Source: Prolixibacteraceae bacterium (GTDB lineage Bacteria > Bacteroidota > Bacteroidia > Bacteroidales > Prolixibacteraceae). From it: a DNA stretch of 64,000 bases. Location: positions 1,798,001 to 1,862,000 of the forward strand of contig CP081303.1 in assembly GCA_019720755.1 (NCBI GenBank), written 5' to 3'. The translations under genes and the position numbers were made by a program. Shown one piece after another: positions 40,267-49,690 of this stretch. How positions within the stretch are numbered: position 1 is the first letter of the stretch; every line of letters begins with the position of its first letter. A model generated the notes under the pieces. The model ran no database searches, was not told the origin of the DNA, and was given only the letters and a program-made list of their open reading frames with translations.

Positions 40267-41066
40267 GCAATATAGAAAAAAAAAATCCGATCGTTTTGTC
40301 TATAGCAGGAAGCGATTCAAGTGGTGGAGCTGGCATTCAGGCTGACATAAAAACGATCACGACTCATGGTTGTTATGCGGCAACCACCATCACCTGTGTT
40401 ACCTCACAGAATAGTCATGGCATTTTTGATATTGTACCGATCCCTACCTCCAACATCATTTCGCAAATCGAAACGACACTTCAAGACTATGAAGTCGATG
40501 CAATAAAAATAGGAATGGTTTATGATTCAGATATTATTGGAGCTATTGTAGAAGTATTAAAGGACACCGATATTCCCATTGTAATTGATCCAGTTATGGT
40601 TGCTTCATCTTCTCAAAGCCTCACACAACAAAAGGCTATCGATTCGATGAAAAAAAAACTATTACCTTTAGCCACAATCATTACTCCAAATATTCCTGAG
40701 GCAAAAATACTTTTGGGCAGTAGATGGGTAGAAAACCTAAAGGTAAATGCATGGAACCTAGCAAGAGACTTTGGATGCAATGTCCTTTTAAAAACGGGAC
40801 ACCTTTCTAGAATAGAAGATATTCTAGTAGAAGTACAAACGGAGACATTGTCCCTTTTTGCTTTTAATAAATTAGAAACAACCAATACTCATGGTACAGG
40901 TTGTACCCTTTCTGCTGCTATTGCTAGTGAGATTGCAAAAGGAAATCCATTAAAAGAAGCAGTAAACCTCTCCACAAAATACATACATGAGCTTTTGAAA
41001 GCTTCCATGAATATGGGAGATCATATTTTCAATGGTCCGATGTATCATTGTATAGTAAACGGTTAA
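40263..41066 (+). CDS. thiD: Bifunctional HMP/HMP-phosphate kinase ThiD
   Basis: 267 residues, ribokinase fold. SIAGSDSSGGAGIQADIKT at the N-terminus binds the pyrimidine, IKIGMVYD and VIDPVMVASSSQ are typical, and NTHGTGCTLSAAIAS holds the anion hole and catalytic aspartate-like region. It phosphorylates HMP and HMP-P before ThiE. It is the last gene of the operon, overlapping thiF by 4 bp and followed by a hairpin. Confidence 0.96.
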   Translation: MSNIEKKNPIVLSIAGSDSSGGAGIQADIKTITTHGCYAATTITCVTSQNSHGIFDIVPIPTSNIISQIETTLQDYEVDAIKIGMVYDSDIIGAIVEVLKDTDIPIVIDPVMVASSSQSLTQQKAIDSMKKKLLPLATIITPNIPEAKILLGSRWVENLKVNAWNLARDFGCNVLLKTGHLSRIEDILVEVQTETLSLFAFNKLETTNTHGTGCTLSAAIASEIAKGNPLKEAVNLSTKYIHELLKASMNMGDHIFNGPMYHCIVNG

Positions 41067-41073
41067 AATTGAT

Positions 41074-41111
41074 ATTCCGCACTCAACTAAATATATAGTT
41101 GAGTGCGGAAT
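41074..41111. terminator. Hairpin ending thiD and the chitinase gene
   Basis: A perfect 16-bp stem (41074-41089 with 41096-41111) and 6-nt loop between converging genes. The T runs are weak on both strands. Confidence 0.65.
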
Positions 41112-41122
41112 TATATAAGGTG

Positions 41123-42241
41123 TTATAACTCAGATATCGTATTCAAAAGAACACTTTTGTAATCATCAGAATACTCCCAAAACATTACTCCTCCAAGATT
41201 ATTTTTACGTACATAACGCATCTTAATCTTCATTGATTTTGGCGTTTCATAAGAGATAAAAATGTTCTTTTCAGCATTATAAAGGTAAGGACATTTTGCT
41301 TTCTTATCCCAATATTTTTTGTAACCATTTGCTTTTGTACACTCAGTCACAATCTTTTTATAAGGGTATATATATCCTACTTCTTCAGCGGAAGCCCAAA
41401 GTCCATCTTTTTGTTCTTTGCTTACTTTTGTCCAGCGACGGCCATAGAAAGGGATGCCAAGTACTAACTTCTCAGCAGGAACCCCCTCGTCTAAGTGTCT
41501 TTGGATAGCTCCCACACCACTAATCTCTTTAGCACCATTTCTTACTTCAGCATCAAAAAGATTCGCATGATGCCCAGTAGTATGATCAAAACCGCCATAC
41601 ATATCGTAAGTCATAATATTAATAAAATCTAAATATTTTTGAGCAATACCAAGGGTCGTGTTATCAGTATATGCTTTGTCTGCACCTGTAGCAATGGTAA
41701 GAAGGTAGTGTTTTTTATCTTTGTCTAGTTCTTTACGAATGGTTTCTAACAATAAATTAAAATTGTCACCATCTTCTGACCTAAACTTATTATCTTCCCC
41801 TAGCTGTCCAGGGTACTCCCAATCTAGGTCAATCCCATCAAAACGATATTTCTTCATTAGAGCGACAGCCCCTTTCGCAAATTTAAGACGAGAAGCCTTC
41901 GTCAAAGCAATATCAGAAAAGTGATTACTCCATACCCAACCTCCAATAGAAAAAAGTAATTTCGTATTTGGGCTTTCAGCATCCCGTTTCAACACCAACT
42001 CCTGAATTAAACGAGGATCTTGCTCAAGCATAAACTTTGGCACCCCATCCACAATATTCGCGAACGCATAGTTAATATGGGTCATCTTACTTATCTGCAC
42101 TTCAGAAACAGGGAGCCCTGTCCATCCTGCATAATAACCGATAACCTTTTGATTACCAGCGAAAATAGGTAGCGAAAGAAACATGGCTACCAAAAACAAA
42201 AAAGTCTGTTTTCTCATCATCAAATGTACGTTAATTTTCAA
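41123..42241 (-). CDS. Secreted glycoside hydrolase family 18 chitinase
   Basis: 372 residues from the longest start. The catalytic signature DGIDLDWE is at Asp135-Glu142 (DxxDxDxE), Glu142 being the acid/base. MTYDMYGGFD and LGIPFYGRRW are further family blocks. A signal peptide ends near FAGN. The start may really be at Met8 or Met9 (42220/42217, MMRKQTF), which gives a tidier signal peptide. It cuts chitin or chito-oligosaccharides outside the cytoplasm. No binding module or sorting domain is seen. It converges on thiD. Confidence 0.9.
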   Translation of the reverse strand: MKINVHLMMRKQTFLFLVAMFLSLPIFAGNQKVIGYYAGWTGLPVSEVQISKMTHINYAFANIVDGVPKFMLEQDPRLIQELVLKRDAESPNTKLLFSIGGWVWSNHFSDIALTKASRLKFAKGAVALMKKYRFDGIDLDWEYPGQLGEDNKFRSEDGDNFNLLLETIRKELDKDKKHYLLTIATGADKAYTDNTTLGIAQKYLDFINIMTYDMYGGFDHTTGHHANLFDAEVRNGAKEISGVGAIQRHLDEGVPAEKLVLGIPFYGRRWTKVSKEQKDGLWASAEEVGYIYPYKKIVTECTKANGYKKYWDKKAKCPYLYNAEKNIFISYETPKSMKIKMRYVRKNNLGGVMFWEYSDDYKSVLLNTISEL

Positions 42242-42330
42242 CGAGTGAATTTAATGAAAAAAAAACAGACCTTTAGCCTAATTAGAAGTTCTTAGTGATT
42301 GAAAACAATTAATTATAGTTTCAATTCATA

Positions 42331-43962
42331 CTATTTTTCATATTCTTTGATAGAGGCGACTTTCAATTTCTCTAAAAATTCAGTAATTCCCTCTAAGTGC
42401 TCTTTCACCCTCTTATCTTTAAACTCAAATACTTTCTGAGCCAAACCATCTAAGAAATCTCTATCATGCGAAACCAAAATAATTGTCCCATCAAAATCAA
42501 TGAGCGCTTGTTTCAAAATATCTTTGGTACGTAAATCCAAGTGGTTTGTAGGCTCATCGAGAATCAAAACATTGGTCGGTTCTAGAAGAAGCTTCACCAT
42601 TGCAAGACGCGTACGCTCTCCTCCTGAAAGCACCTTCACCTTTTTATCCCAATCCTCTTTAGAGAACATAAAAGCTCCCAAATAATCCTTTATTTTCGTT
42701 CGAATATCTCCTTTAGCCACCTCATCGATGGTTTCAAAAACAGACAAAGTCTCATCTAACAAAGAGGCTTCATTTTGAGCAAAATAGGCAATTTGGGCAT
42801 TATGTCCAATATTCAAATCACCTTGATGTTCAAGCTCCTTCATAATACACTTAATCATCGTCGATTTTCCCTCTCCATTTTTACCTACAAACGAAACTTT
42901 ATCCCCTCGTTCAATAGTAAATGAGACATCCTTAAAAACTTGAAGATCGCCATAACTTTTACATACATTATCTGCAATAACAGGATAATCTCCAGATCTA
43001 GGAGAAGGTGGAAATTTCACACGAAGACGAGATGTATCCTCTGGATCTACCTCAATTCGCTCTAGTTTTTCTAACATACGAACACGTGACTGAACCTGAA
43101 GTGTTTTAGAGTAAGTTCCTTTGAACCGTTCAATAAACTCCATGTTTGAATCGATCATCTTTTGTTGCTCTTCATATGCCTTCAACTGCTTCTCTCGACG
43201 TTCAGCACGAAGTTGCAAATAGTTCGAATAGTTCACCTTATAATCATAGATACGTCCCATAGTAACCTCAATGGTTCTAGTAGTAATACTATCCACAAAA
43301 GTTCTGTCGTGAGAGATTACCATCACCGCTTTAGACGATTCCACAAGAAAATTCTCCAACCATTGTACAGATTCAATATCAAGGTGATTGGTAGGCTCAT
43401 CCAAAAGAATCAAATCAGGATTCTTCAACAATAACTTCGCCAACTCAATACGCATTCTCCATCCCCCACTAAACTCCGTAGTAGGTCTATTGAAATCAGA
43501 ACGAACAAAACCCAAACCAATCAAAACCTTCTCTATCTCAGCATCAAAATTGATCTCTCCTTCGCTATATAATTTCTCACTTAGTGTAGAAACCTCCTCT
43601 ATAATCTTATAATAAGAATCTGATTCATAATCAGTCCGAGTAGTCAGCTCTTTATTTAGAAACTCAAGACGTTTTTGCATCCCTAACACTTCAGCAAAAG
43701 CCTGAGATGTCTCCTCAAATACAGTCCTATTATCATCTAAAAGAAGATGCTGAGGCAGATATCCAATAACGGCATCATTGGGCGCAGAAATCTTTCCCGA
43801 ACTCGGAGTCTGCACTCCTGCAATAATCTTTAATAAAGTAGACTTTCCAGCGCCATTTTTCCCCATTAAAGCAACCCTATCCCCTGGATTAATCACAAAA
43901 GAGATATTACTAAAAAGGGTCGTTCCACTAAATTCAATTCCTAAATTGTCGACCGATATCAT
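42331..43962 (-). CDS. ABC-F family ATPase (two ABC domains, no membrane part)
   Basis: 543 residues. Two ATP-binding cassettes have P-loops GKNGAGKST and GKNGEGKST, signatures FSGGWRMR and LSGGERTR, and ILLDEP/ILDEP Walker B motifs. The linker between them is helical and charged. ABC-F proteins act on ribosomes (translation factors such as EttA/Uup types, or antibiotic-resistance ARE types). The linker length looks like the ordinary housekeeping type, so resistance should not be assumed. It is transcribed alone. Confidence 0.92.
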   Translation of the reverse strand: MISVDNLGIEFSGTTLFSNISFVINPGDRVALMGKNGAGKSTLLKIIAGVQTPSSGKISAPNDAVIGYLPQHLLLDDNRTVFEETSQAFAEVLGMQKRLEFLNKELTTRTDYESDSYYKIIEEVSTLSEKLYSEGEINFDAEIEKVLIGLGFVRSDFNRPTTEFSGGWRMRIELAKLLLKNPDLILLDEPTNHLDIESVQWLENFLVESSKAVMVISHDRTFVDSITTRTIEVTMGRIYDYKVNYSNYLQLRAERREKQLKAYEEQQKMIDSNMEFIERFKGTYSKTLQVQSRVRMLEKLERIEVDPEDTSRLRVKFPPSPRSGDYPVIADNVCKSYGDLQVFKDVSFTIERGDKVSFVGKNGEGKSTMIKCIMKELEHQGDLNIGHNAQIAYFAQNEASLLDETLSVFETIDEVAKGDIRTKIKDYLGAFMFSKEDWDKKVKVLSGGERTRLAMVKLLLEPTNVLILDEPTNHLDLRTKDILKQALIDFDGTIILVSHDRDFLDGLAQKVFEFKDKRVKEHLEGITEFLEKLKVASIKEYEK

Positions 43963-44092
43963 GGTGTTATATTATTTTTTCGTTTGGAAGCGTAAAGATA
44001 AATAAAGTCCCTTTTTGTGAAAGCTTTGCCTAAATAAATAATCTTTTTTGTACATCACTTATTACGAAAAAACATACATTATTATTTGCTAA

Positions 44093-44272
44093 TTACAGGT
44101 TGAAGCATACAATGAAAAACAAATAGGCAAAAACACCAAAATATGGCTCATTTGTCTAACACGAAATATCATTGCCGATATCATTATTGGACATGCAACT
44201 TTTTTACAGGACAAAAAGTTAAACCGCACATTGATTATACAATTTCATGAACAAGCCACGCTATACCGTTAA
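44093..44272 (+). pseudogene. IS1-like transposase fragment
   Basis: A 59-codon open stretch bounded by stops with no start codon of its own. The segment IGKNTKIWLICLTRNIIAD and the following IIIGHATF resemble the central part of IS1-family transposases (the GxKxNxxWLxxAxxRNTRxI and IGxR pattern). The aligned catalytic aspartate of the first block is not preserved. Matching is by eye, so another transposase family is possible. It overlaps the converging DUF1573 remnant by 3 bp. Confidence 0.35.
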
Positions 44273-44578
44273 TGTTTTACAACATGCATACAACCTTTAA
44301 CAGTCTGTAGTTTAGGTGAGTCAGGACCATTATAATAGACAATCATAGTTTTACTATACATCCCGGAATGCAAGGTATCGTATTTTATTTCTATTCCTCC
44401 ACTCTTACCTGCGGTGATTGTTTTTTTTATACCACTTAGGTACTGTACAGCCGCAAGAAGTTTTTACAATTAGGATAATAACAGGCGTATTTCCTGTATT
44501 TATAAACAGATAAATATAGTTTGCTTTTTGGTTAATTTTTAATTCTCCAAAATTGTATTCGTTAACGATAAATTTGAT
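44269..44578 (-). pseudogene. DUF1573-like protein gene disrupted by a frameshift
   Basis: The minus strand reads NEYNFGELKINQ, then YLFINTGNTPV, then TSCGCTVPKWYK, the hallmark of DUF1573 domains (NTG...CGCT). The frame breaks at a run of eight A (plus 44421-44428). Removing one A restores ITAGKSGGIEIKYDT and a final segment to the stop at 44269. No start codon or signal peptide is present because a stop lies upstream at 44579-44581. It is a truncated, shifted relic, although a homopolymer sequencing error could explain the shift but not the missing 5' end. Confidence 0.65.
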
Positions 44579-44734
44579 TTAAGAATTATTCTGCCCTACC
44601 CTTGATTTACATCCAACTTAAACGAAAATTATTGTTATTACAACTATAATATATCTATGCATATCAATATATTTTTATTTGTTGATCTTTAAAAATATCC
44701 ATCAGTTCATTTTCCGAAGCAAAATGATATATAC

Positions 44735-44910
44735 TAAGTTATTCAGGGCTAATTCATAAAGGAAATATTACTTCTTATTTTCACGTTTTCATTCATTCTC
44801 GTTGATGAAATCATTCTGACCTGAAAATTTGATCTGTTCAAAATATTTTCTTACAAAGTAAATCCTTTAATCGCATTTATCCTTTTATGAATAAGCCTTG
44901 CTGAGTTATT
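44735..44910. mobile_element. MITE-like element or decayed IS with imperfect terminal inverted repeats
   Basis: The left end (TTCAGGGCTAATTCATAAAGG, 44742-44762) matches the reverse complement of the right end (44881-44904), which reads CTCAGCAAGGCTTATTCATA on the other strand, with small indels. The unit is about 175 bp and carries no gene. No clear target duplication is visible. Confidence 0.45.
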
Positions 44911-45113
44911 ATACTATATAAAATATTCTCCCAAAGTATAACAGTTGTCTAAATACTTTTCACAGAGCAAGGCTAGATTGTATCACCTATTTTAGTTTTA
45001 ATACATTGGCTTTTTCCCAACATAAAACACTTTTTTGTTTAAAAAAACGAATTGTTGGCAATTTATTCTACATTAGCTGCATTTAATGCCTATTTTTTTC
45101 ATACAAGTTAAAA

Positions 45114-48100
45114 TCAATAGTTTTTAAAACGACCATTTGTTTTTAGACTTTCTAATCGATAATACAATAAAGGAATAAAATAAAGGCTCACGATTGTGCC
45201 GATTATCATGCCTCCAATTACTGCTAGTGCCAGTGGGCGTTGTAATTCTGCTCCAATTCCCGAAATAAATAAAAAAGGAAGTAATGCCAATATGGTAGTA
45301 AGACTAGTCATTAAAATAGGCTTTAACCTTCGCTGCCCTGCAACCGCCAAAGCACGAAGAAGTGTATAGCCTTGTTTACGTAATTGAACGATGGTGTCAA
45401 TCTTAAGAATCGAATCATTGATTATTATCCCGCTCATAACAATAATACCTATTAATGACATTAAGTTCAGACTTTCTCCAAATATCCGAAGAAACAAAAA
45501 AGCTCCAAAAATATCAACTGGAACTTCGAGCAATACAATTAAGGGCAAGCTCAACGATTCGAATTGCGATGCTAATATAAAATACAATAAAAATAGCGAG
45601 ATAGCCAGGATTATCAATAGTTCTTTTAATAGTTCCCGATTTGAATAAATGGTTCCGTCAAAATCAACCTCAAAATTAGCGTTAGTACTTGCCAGTGTTT
45701 TGATCCTATTAATAATGCTTTCAGCGTTATGTTCATCTGGACTTAAGTTTATAGGATAATATTCCCCCTCCCGCCCCGCAGTTATATTTTTAAGTGCTTG
45801 TTCCTTATCTTCTCTTAATAACGAATATAACCTAATTTGTTCTCCCTTATTATTTGGTGCTGTAAGGCCTTCTAATATTTCGTTTATCAGATGGGGTTTA
45901 CTACCAAGAATGACCGGGGTTAATTGTTGGTTCTCTGTAATAATTAATATTTTATTTTCGCTAAAAGCACTTTTTAGTGCCCGATAAACAGCTTCAAAGG
46001 ATATATTAAAAGCTGTAAGTTTGTCGGGAGACATTTTAACGACCATGTGCTCTTCCCATGTAATGGGGGCAATGGTTTGGTTTGGAAGTTCTTCTTTTAT
46101 CTGTTTAATAAAATATTGCAGTTTGGAATATTTCTGTTGCCCAAAATCTTGTGTTGCCCTTAACTTGGCTATTAATGGAGGAGAATTATCAGAAAAAAGA
46201 AGATCAAAAATATTACCAGTATCAGAGAACTTATGAAGTGCTGATGCATAATTCATTTCAATATAGTTTTTTATAGCTGTTTTAACTGTATCTAGATTTT
46301 CTGAAGAGGTCGCTTTTAAATATACGATAGTTTCTGATGTTGTTAAATCGGCATTATGATTTAACAGAAATTGCTGGTTGCCTATTAAGGAGGAATGTTT
46401 GTCGATAAAATTAGTGTATTCTTTAATTAATCGCTCTGTTCGATTTCTGTTTTCATCCAGATGAATTCGTTCATTCCAATCGATATAAAGCAACGTTTCA
46501 TCTTTTGTGATATGAGGTAGTTTTTGTTTCTTTAATTGCAGGGATAAAGGGTATATTGCTGATATCATAAACACAAATAAAACCAAACTCCATTTCTGAT
46601 TTTTCATTACCAAACGAAACCCTTTTTCATATAAAACTCCATAATTAAGGGCATTTATACGGAAAAGAAAGTTCTTTTTTCCTGTTTGCGATTTTGCATA
46701 TAACATACGATAATAAACCGGCAACAGTGTAATGGATACTGCTAGTGAAGCTAGTAAACCAATGGCAATGGCCATAGCCTGATCGTAGAACAATGCTCCC
46801 GAAATGCCACTAATAAATATTAAAGGAATAAATACAGCACAAGTAGTAAGAACAGAACTTAATAAAGGGCGAATAACTTCGTGGGTACCATCGATACAAG
46901 CCTGCCCAATATTCTTTCCACGTTCGCGGTGTTGGGTAATGTTGTCAATTACTATTATTGAATTATCAATCATCATTCCCACTCCCAGGATTAGGCCTGA
47001 AAGGGATATAATATTTATGGAAATCCCTATAATGAAGAAGAATAGCATGGCTATTACTAGTGAGGTTGGAATGGTTATTCCAATTAAAAAAGGTGTCTTT
47101 AAATCTTTCAAAAAAAGGAACATAAGCAGAAATGCCAATAAACTGCCTAGTATTAAACTCTGCTGTAAGTTGGAAATGGAATAATCTAATAATTGAGTTT
47201 GGTTGCGGCTAACTTCAAAGTGAATATTTGGGTAATCTTTTTTGATATTTACAATTAAGTTGTTCAACTTATGTTTTAGGTCCTGAATTTGTGCATCCGA
47301 TTGTTTAATTATTGCCATAGTTATGGCGTCTTCCCCATTGGCTGTAACCAAGCCTTGCCGTTTTGTTGGGTGATAAACTACCTCTGCAATATCTTTTAAT
47401 TGTAAAAGACGGTCATCTATTTTCAAATAAATGTTTTCAATATTTTTCTTATCTCGTAAAGTTGATTCAAATCGGATATTGTATTGGTATTGTCCATCTC
47501 GTATTAAAAGATTTCCCAACTTAATATTATTGGCACGTATAGCTTGTTCTATATCAGATAATTTTACTTGGAGTGCCTCCATTTTTTGTTTGTCCGGCAC
47601 AATAAGTAACTCAGGAAAAACTTGACCACTGATATCCACCAAGGCTACTTCCTTCAATTGCTCAATACGTTTTTGTACAACCTGACTGCTAAAATTACTA
47701 AGATTGATGAATTCCTGTGTGACGGGAAATAGCTCTTTGTCACCGTTTTGTACTTCTATCTTATTTTTTAAGGTAAGGTTTAAGTAAAAAACTGGAATGT
47801 CTGTGGCACTTGCCTTAATCACTTTAGGTCGTTGTATTTCTCGTGGAAGACTATTTATGGTCTGATCAATCTTTTCGTTTACTTCAATAAATACAAAATC
47901 TATATCAGAGCCATATTCAAAATCAAGATCAATAATACAACTACCATCTCGCGATTTGCTTTTAATATCTACCAAATGGGACACCTGCATTAATTGCTGT
48001 CTTAAAGGTTTTGCAACCGTTTGTTCTAACTCTTGTGCCGACCGGTTGGGGAATTTCGCATGAACCGTAACTTTAGGTATATCAATATCTGGCATTAACG

Positions 48101-48197
48101 ATACAGGAAGTTTTGTCAATGAAGATATTCCAAGCAAAAGAATTGCTACAAAAGTCATGCTTACAGCAATGGGGCGTTTTAATAGAAATCTTACCAT
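45114..48197 (-). CDS. RND efflux permease (HAE1/AcrB-like), island copy 1
   Basis: 1027 residues with full twelve-helix RND layout: an N-terminal helix, a periplasmic loop, six helices, a second loop and six more. The TM4 motif reads GMMIDNSIIVIDN, with Asp-Asn where AcrB has Asp-Asp, as in many Gram-positive-like and Bacteroidota RND proteins. TM10 GIIINDSIL lacks the AcrB lysine. The segment KPILMTSLTTILALLPFLF has the usual TM11 threonines. It probably exports small hydrophobic molecules or peptides by proton exchange. It overlaps the adaptor gene upstream by 7 bp. The substrate is unknown. Confidence 0.87.
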   Translation of the reverse strand: MVRFLLKRPIAVSMTFVAILLLGISSLTKLPVSLMPDIDIPKVTVHAKFPNRSAQELEQTVAKPLRQQLMQVSHLVDIKSKSRDGSCIIDLDFEYGSDIDFVFIEVNEKIDQTINSLPREIQRPKVIKASATDIPVFYLNLTLKNKIEVQNGDKELFPVTQEFINLSNFSSQVVQKRIEQLKEVALVDISGQVFPELLIVPDKQKMEALQVKLSDIEQAIRANNIKLGNLLIRDGQYQYNIRFESTLRDKKNIENIYLKIDDRLLQLKDIAEVVYHPTKRQGLVTANGEDAITMAIIKQSDAQIQDLKHKLNNLIVNIKKDYPNIHFEVSRNQTQLLDYSISNLQQSLILGSLLAFLLMFLFLKDLKTPFLIGITIPTSLVIAMLFFFIIGISINIISLSGLILGVGMMIDNSIIVIDNITQHRERGKNIGQACIDGTHEVIRPLLSSVLTTCAVFIPLIFISGISGALFYDQAMAIAIGLLASLAVSITLLPVYYRMLYAKSQTGKKNFLFRINALNYGVLYEKGFRLVMKNQKWSLVLFVFMISAIYPLSLQLKKQKLPHITKDETLLYIDWNERIHLDENRNRTERLIKEYTNFIDKHSSLIGNQQFLLNHNADLTTSETIVYLKATSSENLDTVKTAIKNYIEMNYASALHKFSDTGNIFDLLFSDNSPPLIAKLRATQDFGQQKYSKLQYFIKQIKEELPNQTIAPITWEEHMVVKMSPDKLTAFNISFEAVYRALKSAFSENKILIITENQQLTPVILGSKPHLINEILEGLTAPNNKGEQIRLYSLLREDKEQALKNITAGREGEYYPINLSPDEHNAESIINRIKTLASTNANFEVDFDGTIYSNRELLKELLIILAISLFLLYFILASQFESLSLPLIVLLEVPVDIFGAFLFLRIFGESLNLMSLIGIIVMSGIIINDSILKIDTIVQLRKQGYTLLRALAVAGQRRLKPILMTSLTTILALLPFLFISGIGAELQRPLALAVIGGMIIGTIVSLYFIPLLYYRLESLKTNGRFKNY

Positions 48198-49264
48198 TTT
48201 ACTTCTACTTTTGATTCATGTGCGAGATTAAGGTTGTCCGAAACAATAATTGTATCACCAGCTTTCAGTTTTCCTCCTTTGTCTGGATGTGCTATAACTG
48301 CATAAGAAGTGCTGTTCTCAAAATTGGTTTGTACATAAGTCCAGCAAGCAATTCCTTCTTTTGTGTATTTAAACAATACCTGTTGATTGTCACGCTGTAT
48401 AACAGCCCCCTTAGGTACTACCAACTGGTTTTTTATTTCATTTTCTATTAGAATTTTAACATTCATCCCTTCCATTAAATTCCCAGTATTCTGAACTAGT
48501 GCTTTAATATCAATTAATCCATTTTCATTTACGATGGGGTTAATCTCAGTGATGTAACCGGAAAAAACTTTATCTGTTGAAAACGGGATGACCTTAATGC
48601 TTTTATGAAGTGATATATTAGAAATCTCTGTTTCCAAAACTGGAAATTGAACTTCAAAATTCGTATCATCGATTAGCAGACAAAAAACCTCTCCCGAAGT
48701 ATTTTCAAATTCTTTGGTTTTGATATCTGCGATTATACCTTGAAATGGTGCAGTTAACGTAGTTAAATTTAGATGATAAATGGCCGTTTTTAGCTCACTT
48801 TGAGCAGATGAATAACTCGATTTGCTCTTAGCAATCTGCATAAAGTTTTCAGGTATTTTCTCAGAATCGTCCAATCTGTAACCTAAACTTATAAGGGCAT
48901 CCTGCAAATCGATAGAAGCTTTGTCTAATCTAAATTTTGCTTGCTCGTACCTTTGCTCTTGTTCAAAACTGTTTAAAATGGCAATCGTATCATTCACTGA
49001 GATACGTTGTCCATTTTTAACGAATAGTTTTTCTACAGTTCCATTTGTTTTAAATCTTAAATTCACTTTTCGAGAGGCATGCAATTTACCGTTACTGACC
49101 ATCTCTTTTCTGAAAGTGGTTTTTTTAAGGGTTATCACTTTCACCAGATTTTTCTCTTCGATGTATTGGCGTTTCGGAATAACTGGATTCGAGTCCTTAT
49201 TGTTTGATGGCATGCAACTATATATAAATAATGCTACAAATGTTAATAATAATATTTTTGTCAT
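48191..49264 (-). CDS. RND periplasmic adaptor lipoprotein
   Basis: 357 residues. The N-terminus has a lipobox (FIYSC), giving a lipoprotein anchored at Cys17. Next comes the membrane-fusion protein body: a beta-barrel/lipoyl half with RKVNLRFKTNG and VKNGQRISVND, a helical hairpin of about 80 residues, and the second half-lipoyl TAPFQGIIAD. It should connect an RND permease to an outer-membrane factor that is not encoded nearby. It is the only adaptor for two permeases. It overlaps RND copy 1 by 7 bp and lies 426 bp after RND copy 2. Confidence 0.87.
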   Translation of the reverse strand: MTKILLLTFVALFIYSCMPSNNKDSNPVIPKRQYIEEKNLVKVITLKKTTFRKEMVSNGKLHASRKVNLRFKTNGTVEKLFVKNGQRISVNDTIAILNSFEQEQRYEQAKFRLDKASIDLQDALISLGYRLDDSEKIPENFMQIAKSKSSYSSAQSELKTAIYHLNLTTLTAPFQGIIADIKTKEFENTSGEVFCLLIDDTNFEVQFPVLETEISNISLHKSIKVIPFSTDKVFSGYITEINPIVNENGLIDIKALVQNTGNLMEGMNVKILIENEIKNQLVVPKGAVIQRDNQQVLFKYTKEGIACWTYVQTNFENSTSYAVIAHPDKGGKLKAGDTIIVSDNLNLAHESKVEVKW

Positions 49265-49411
49265 GTTGAATTATATTAGTTGTATAAATTGGCTTTCTGT
49301 AGCAAAGTAGATATTGTAACTAAATCTTTTATGATATACTAATTTAGCCGATAGATTTATTATATCATTTGGAAAGTGTCACTTTTTTTAATATTTCTAG
49401 TATAGAAATCA

Positions 49412-49621
49412 TTAAATACATATTCCAATTATCCATTTATTAGTATTGTTACTAATAAGAGAATCATTTAACCAAACCTTCATTGCAATTCTTCCCCAAT
49501 TACCCGTATACATTTCTTGCTCCTTATCAGAAATGAGGATGGCTTTTAAATACATCATAATACCATCTCTATAATCAAAAGGTTGAAGATGCCAACTTGG
49601 CTCAAAATACCATAGGATATT
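49412..49621 (-). pseudogene. Unidentified degenerate reading frame between the RND genes
   Basis: A 69-residue open stretch without a start at its left end reads WYFEPSWHLQPFDYRDGIMM and later MYTGNWGRIAMKVWLN. Another frame just upstream (GEISYGILSQ) could be its former N-terminal part. The composition looks coding-like, but I do not recognise the family. It breaks the otherwise tight spacing of the RND unit. Confidence 0.35.
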
Positions 49622-49690
49622 TCACCTATAAAATAATACTGATCAATAAAGTCCAAGCGTTAAATTTTGAAAATAATTTCATAGGTAAAG

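Larger units (their letters stand above)
43963..45113. other. 1.15-kb stretch of degenerate mobile and coding remnants
   Basis: No intact gene. It contains an IS1-like transposase fragment, a frame-shifted DUF1573 gene, and a MITE-like inverted-repeat unit (listed separately). The rest is AT-rich and unassigned. It forms the left edge of the accessory RND island. Confidence 0.6.

Noticed and set aside
44143-44250. IS200-like N-terminus (MAHLSNTKYHCRYHY frame)
   Set aside because: The short resemblance ends after about 14 residues; the IS1-like frame over the same bases explains a longer stretch.
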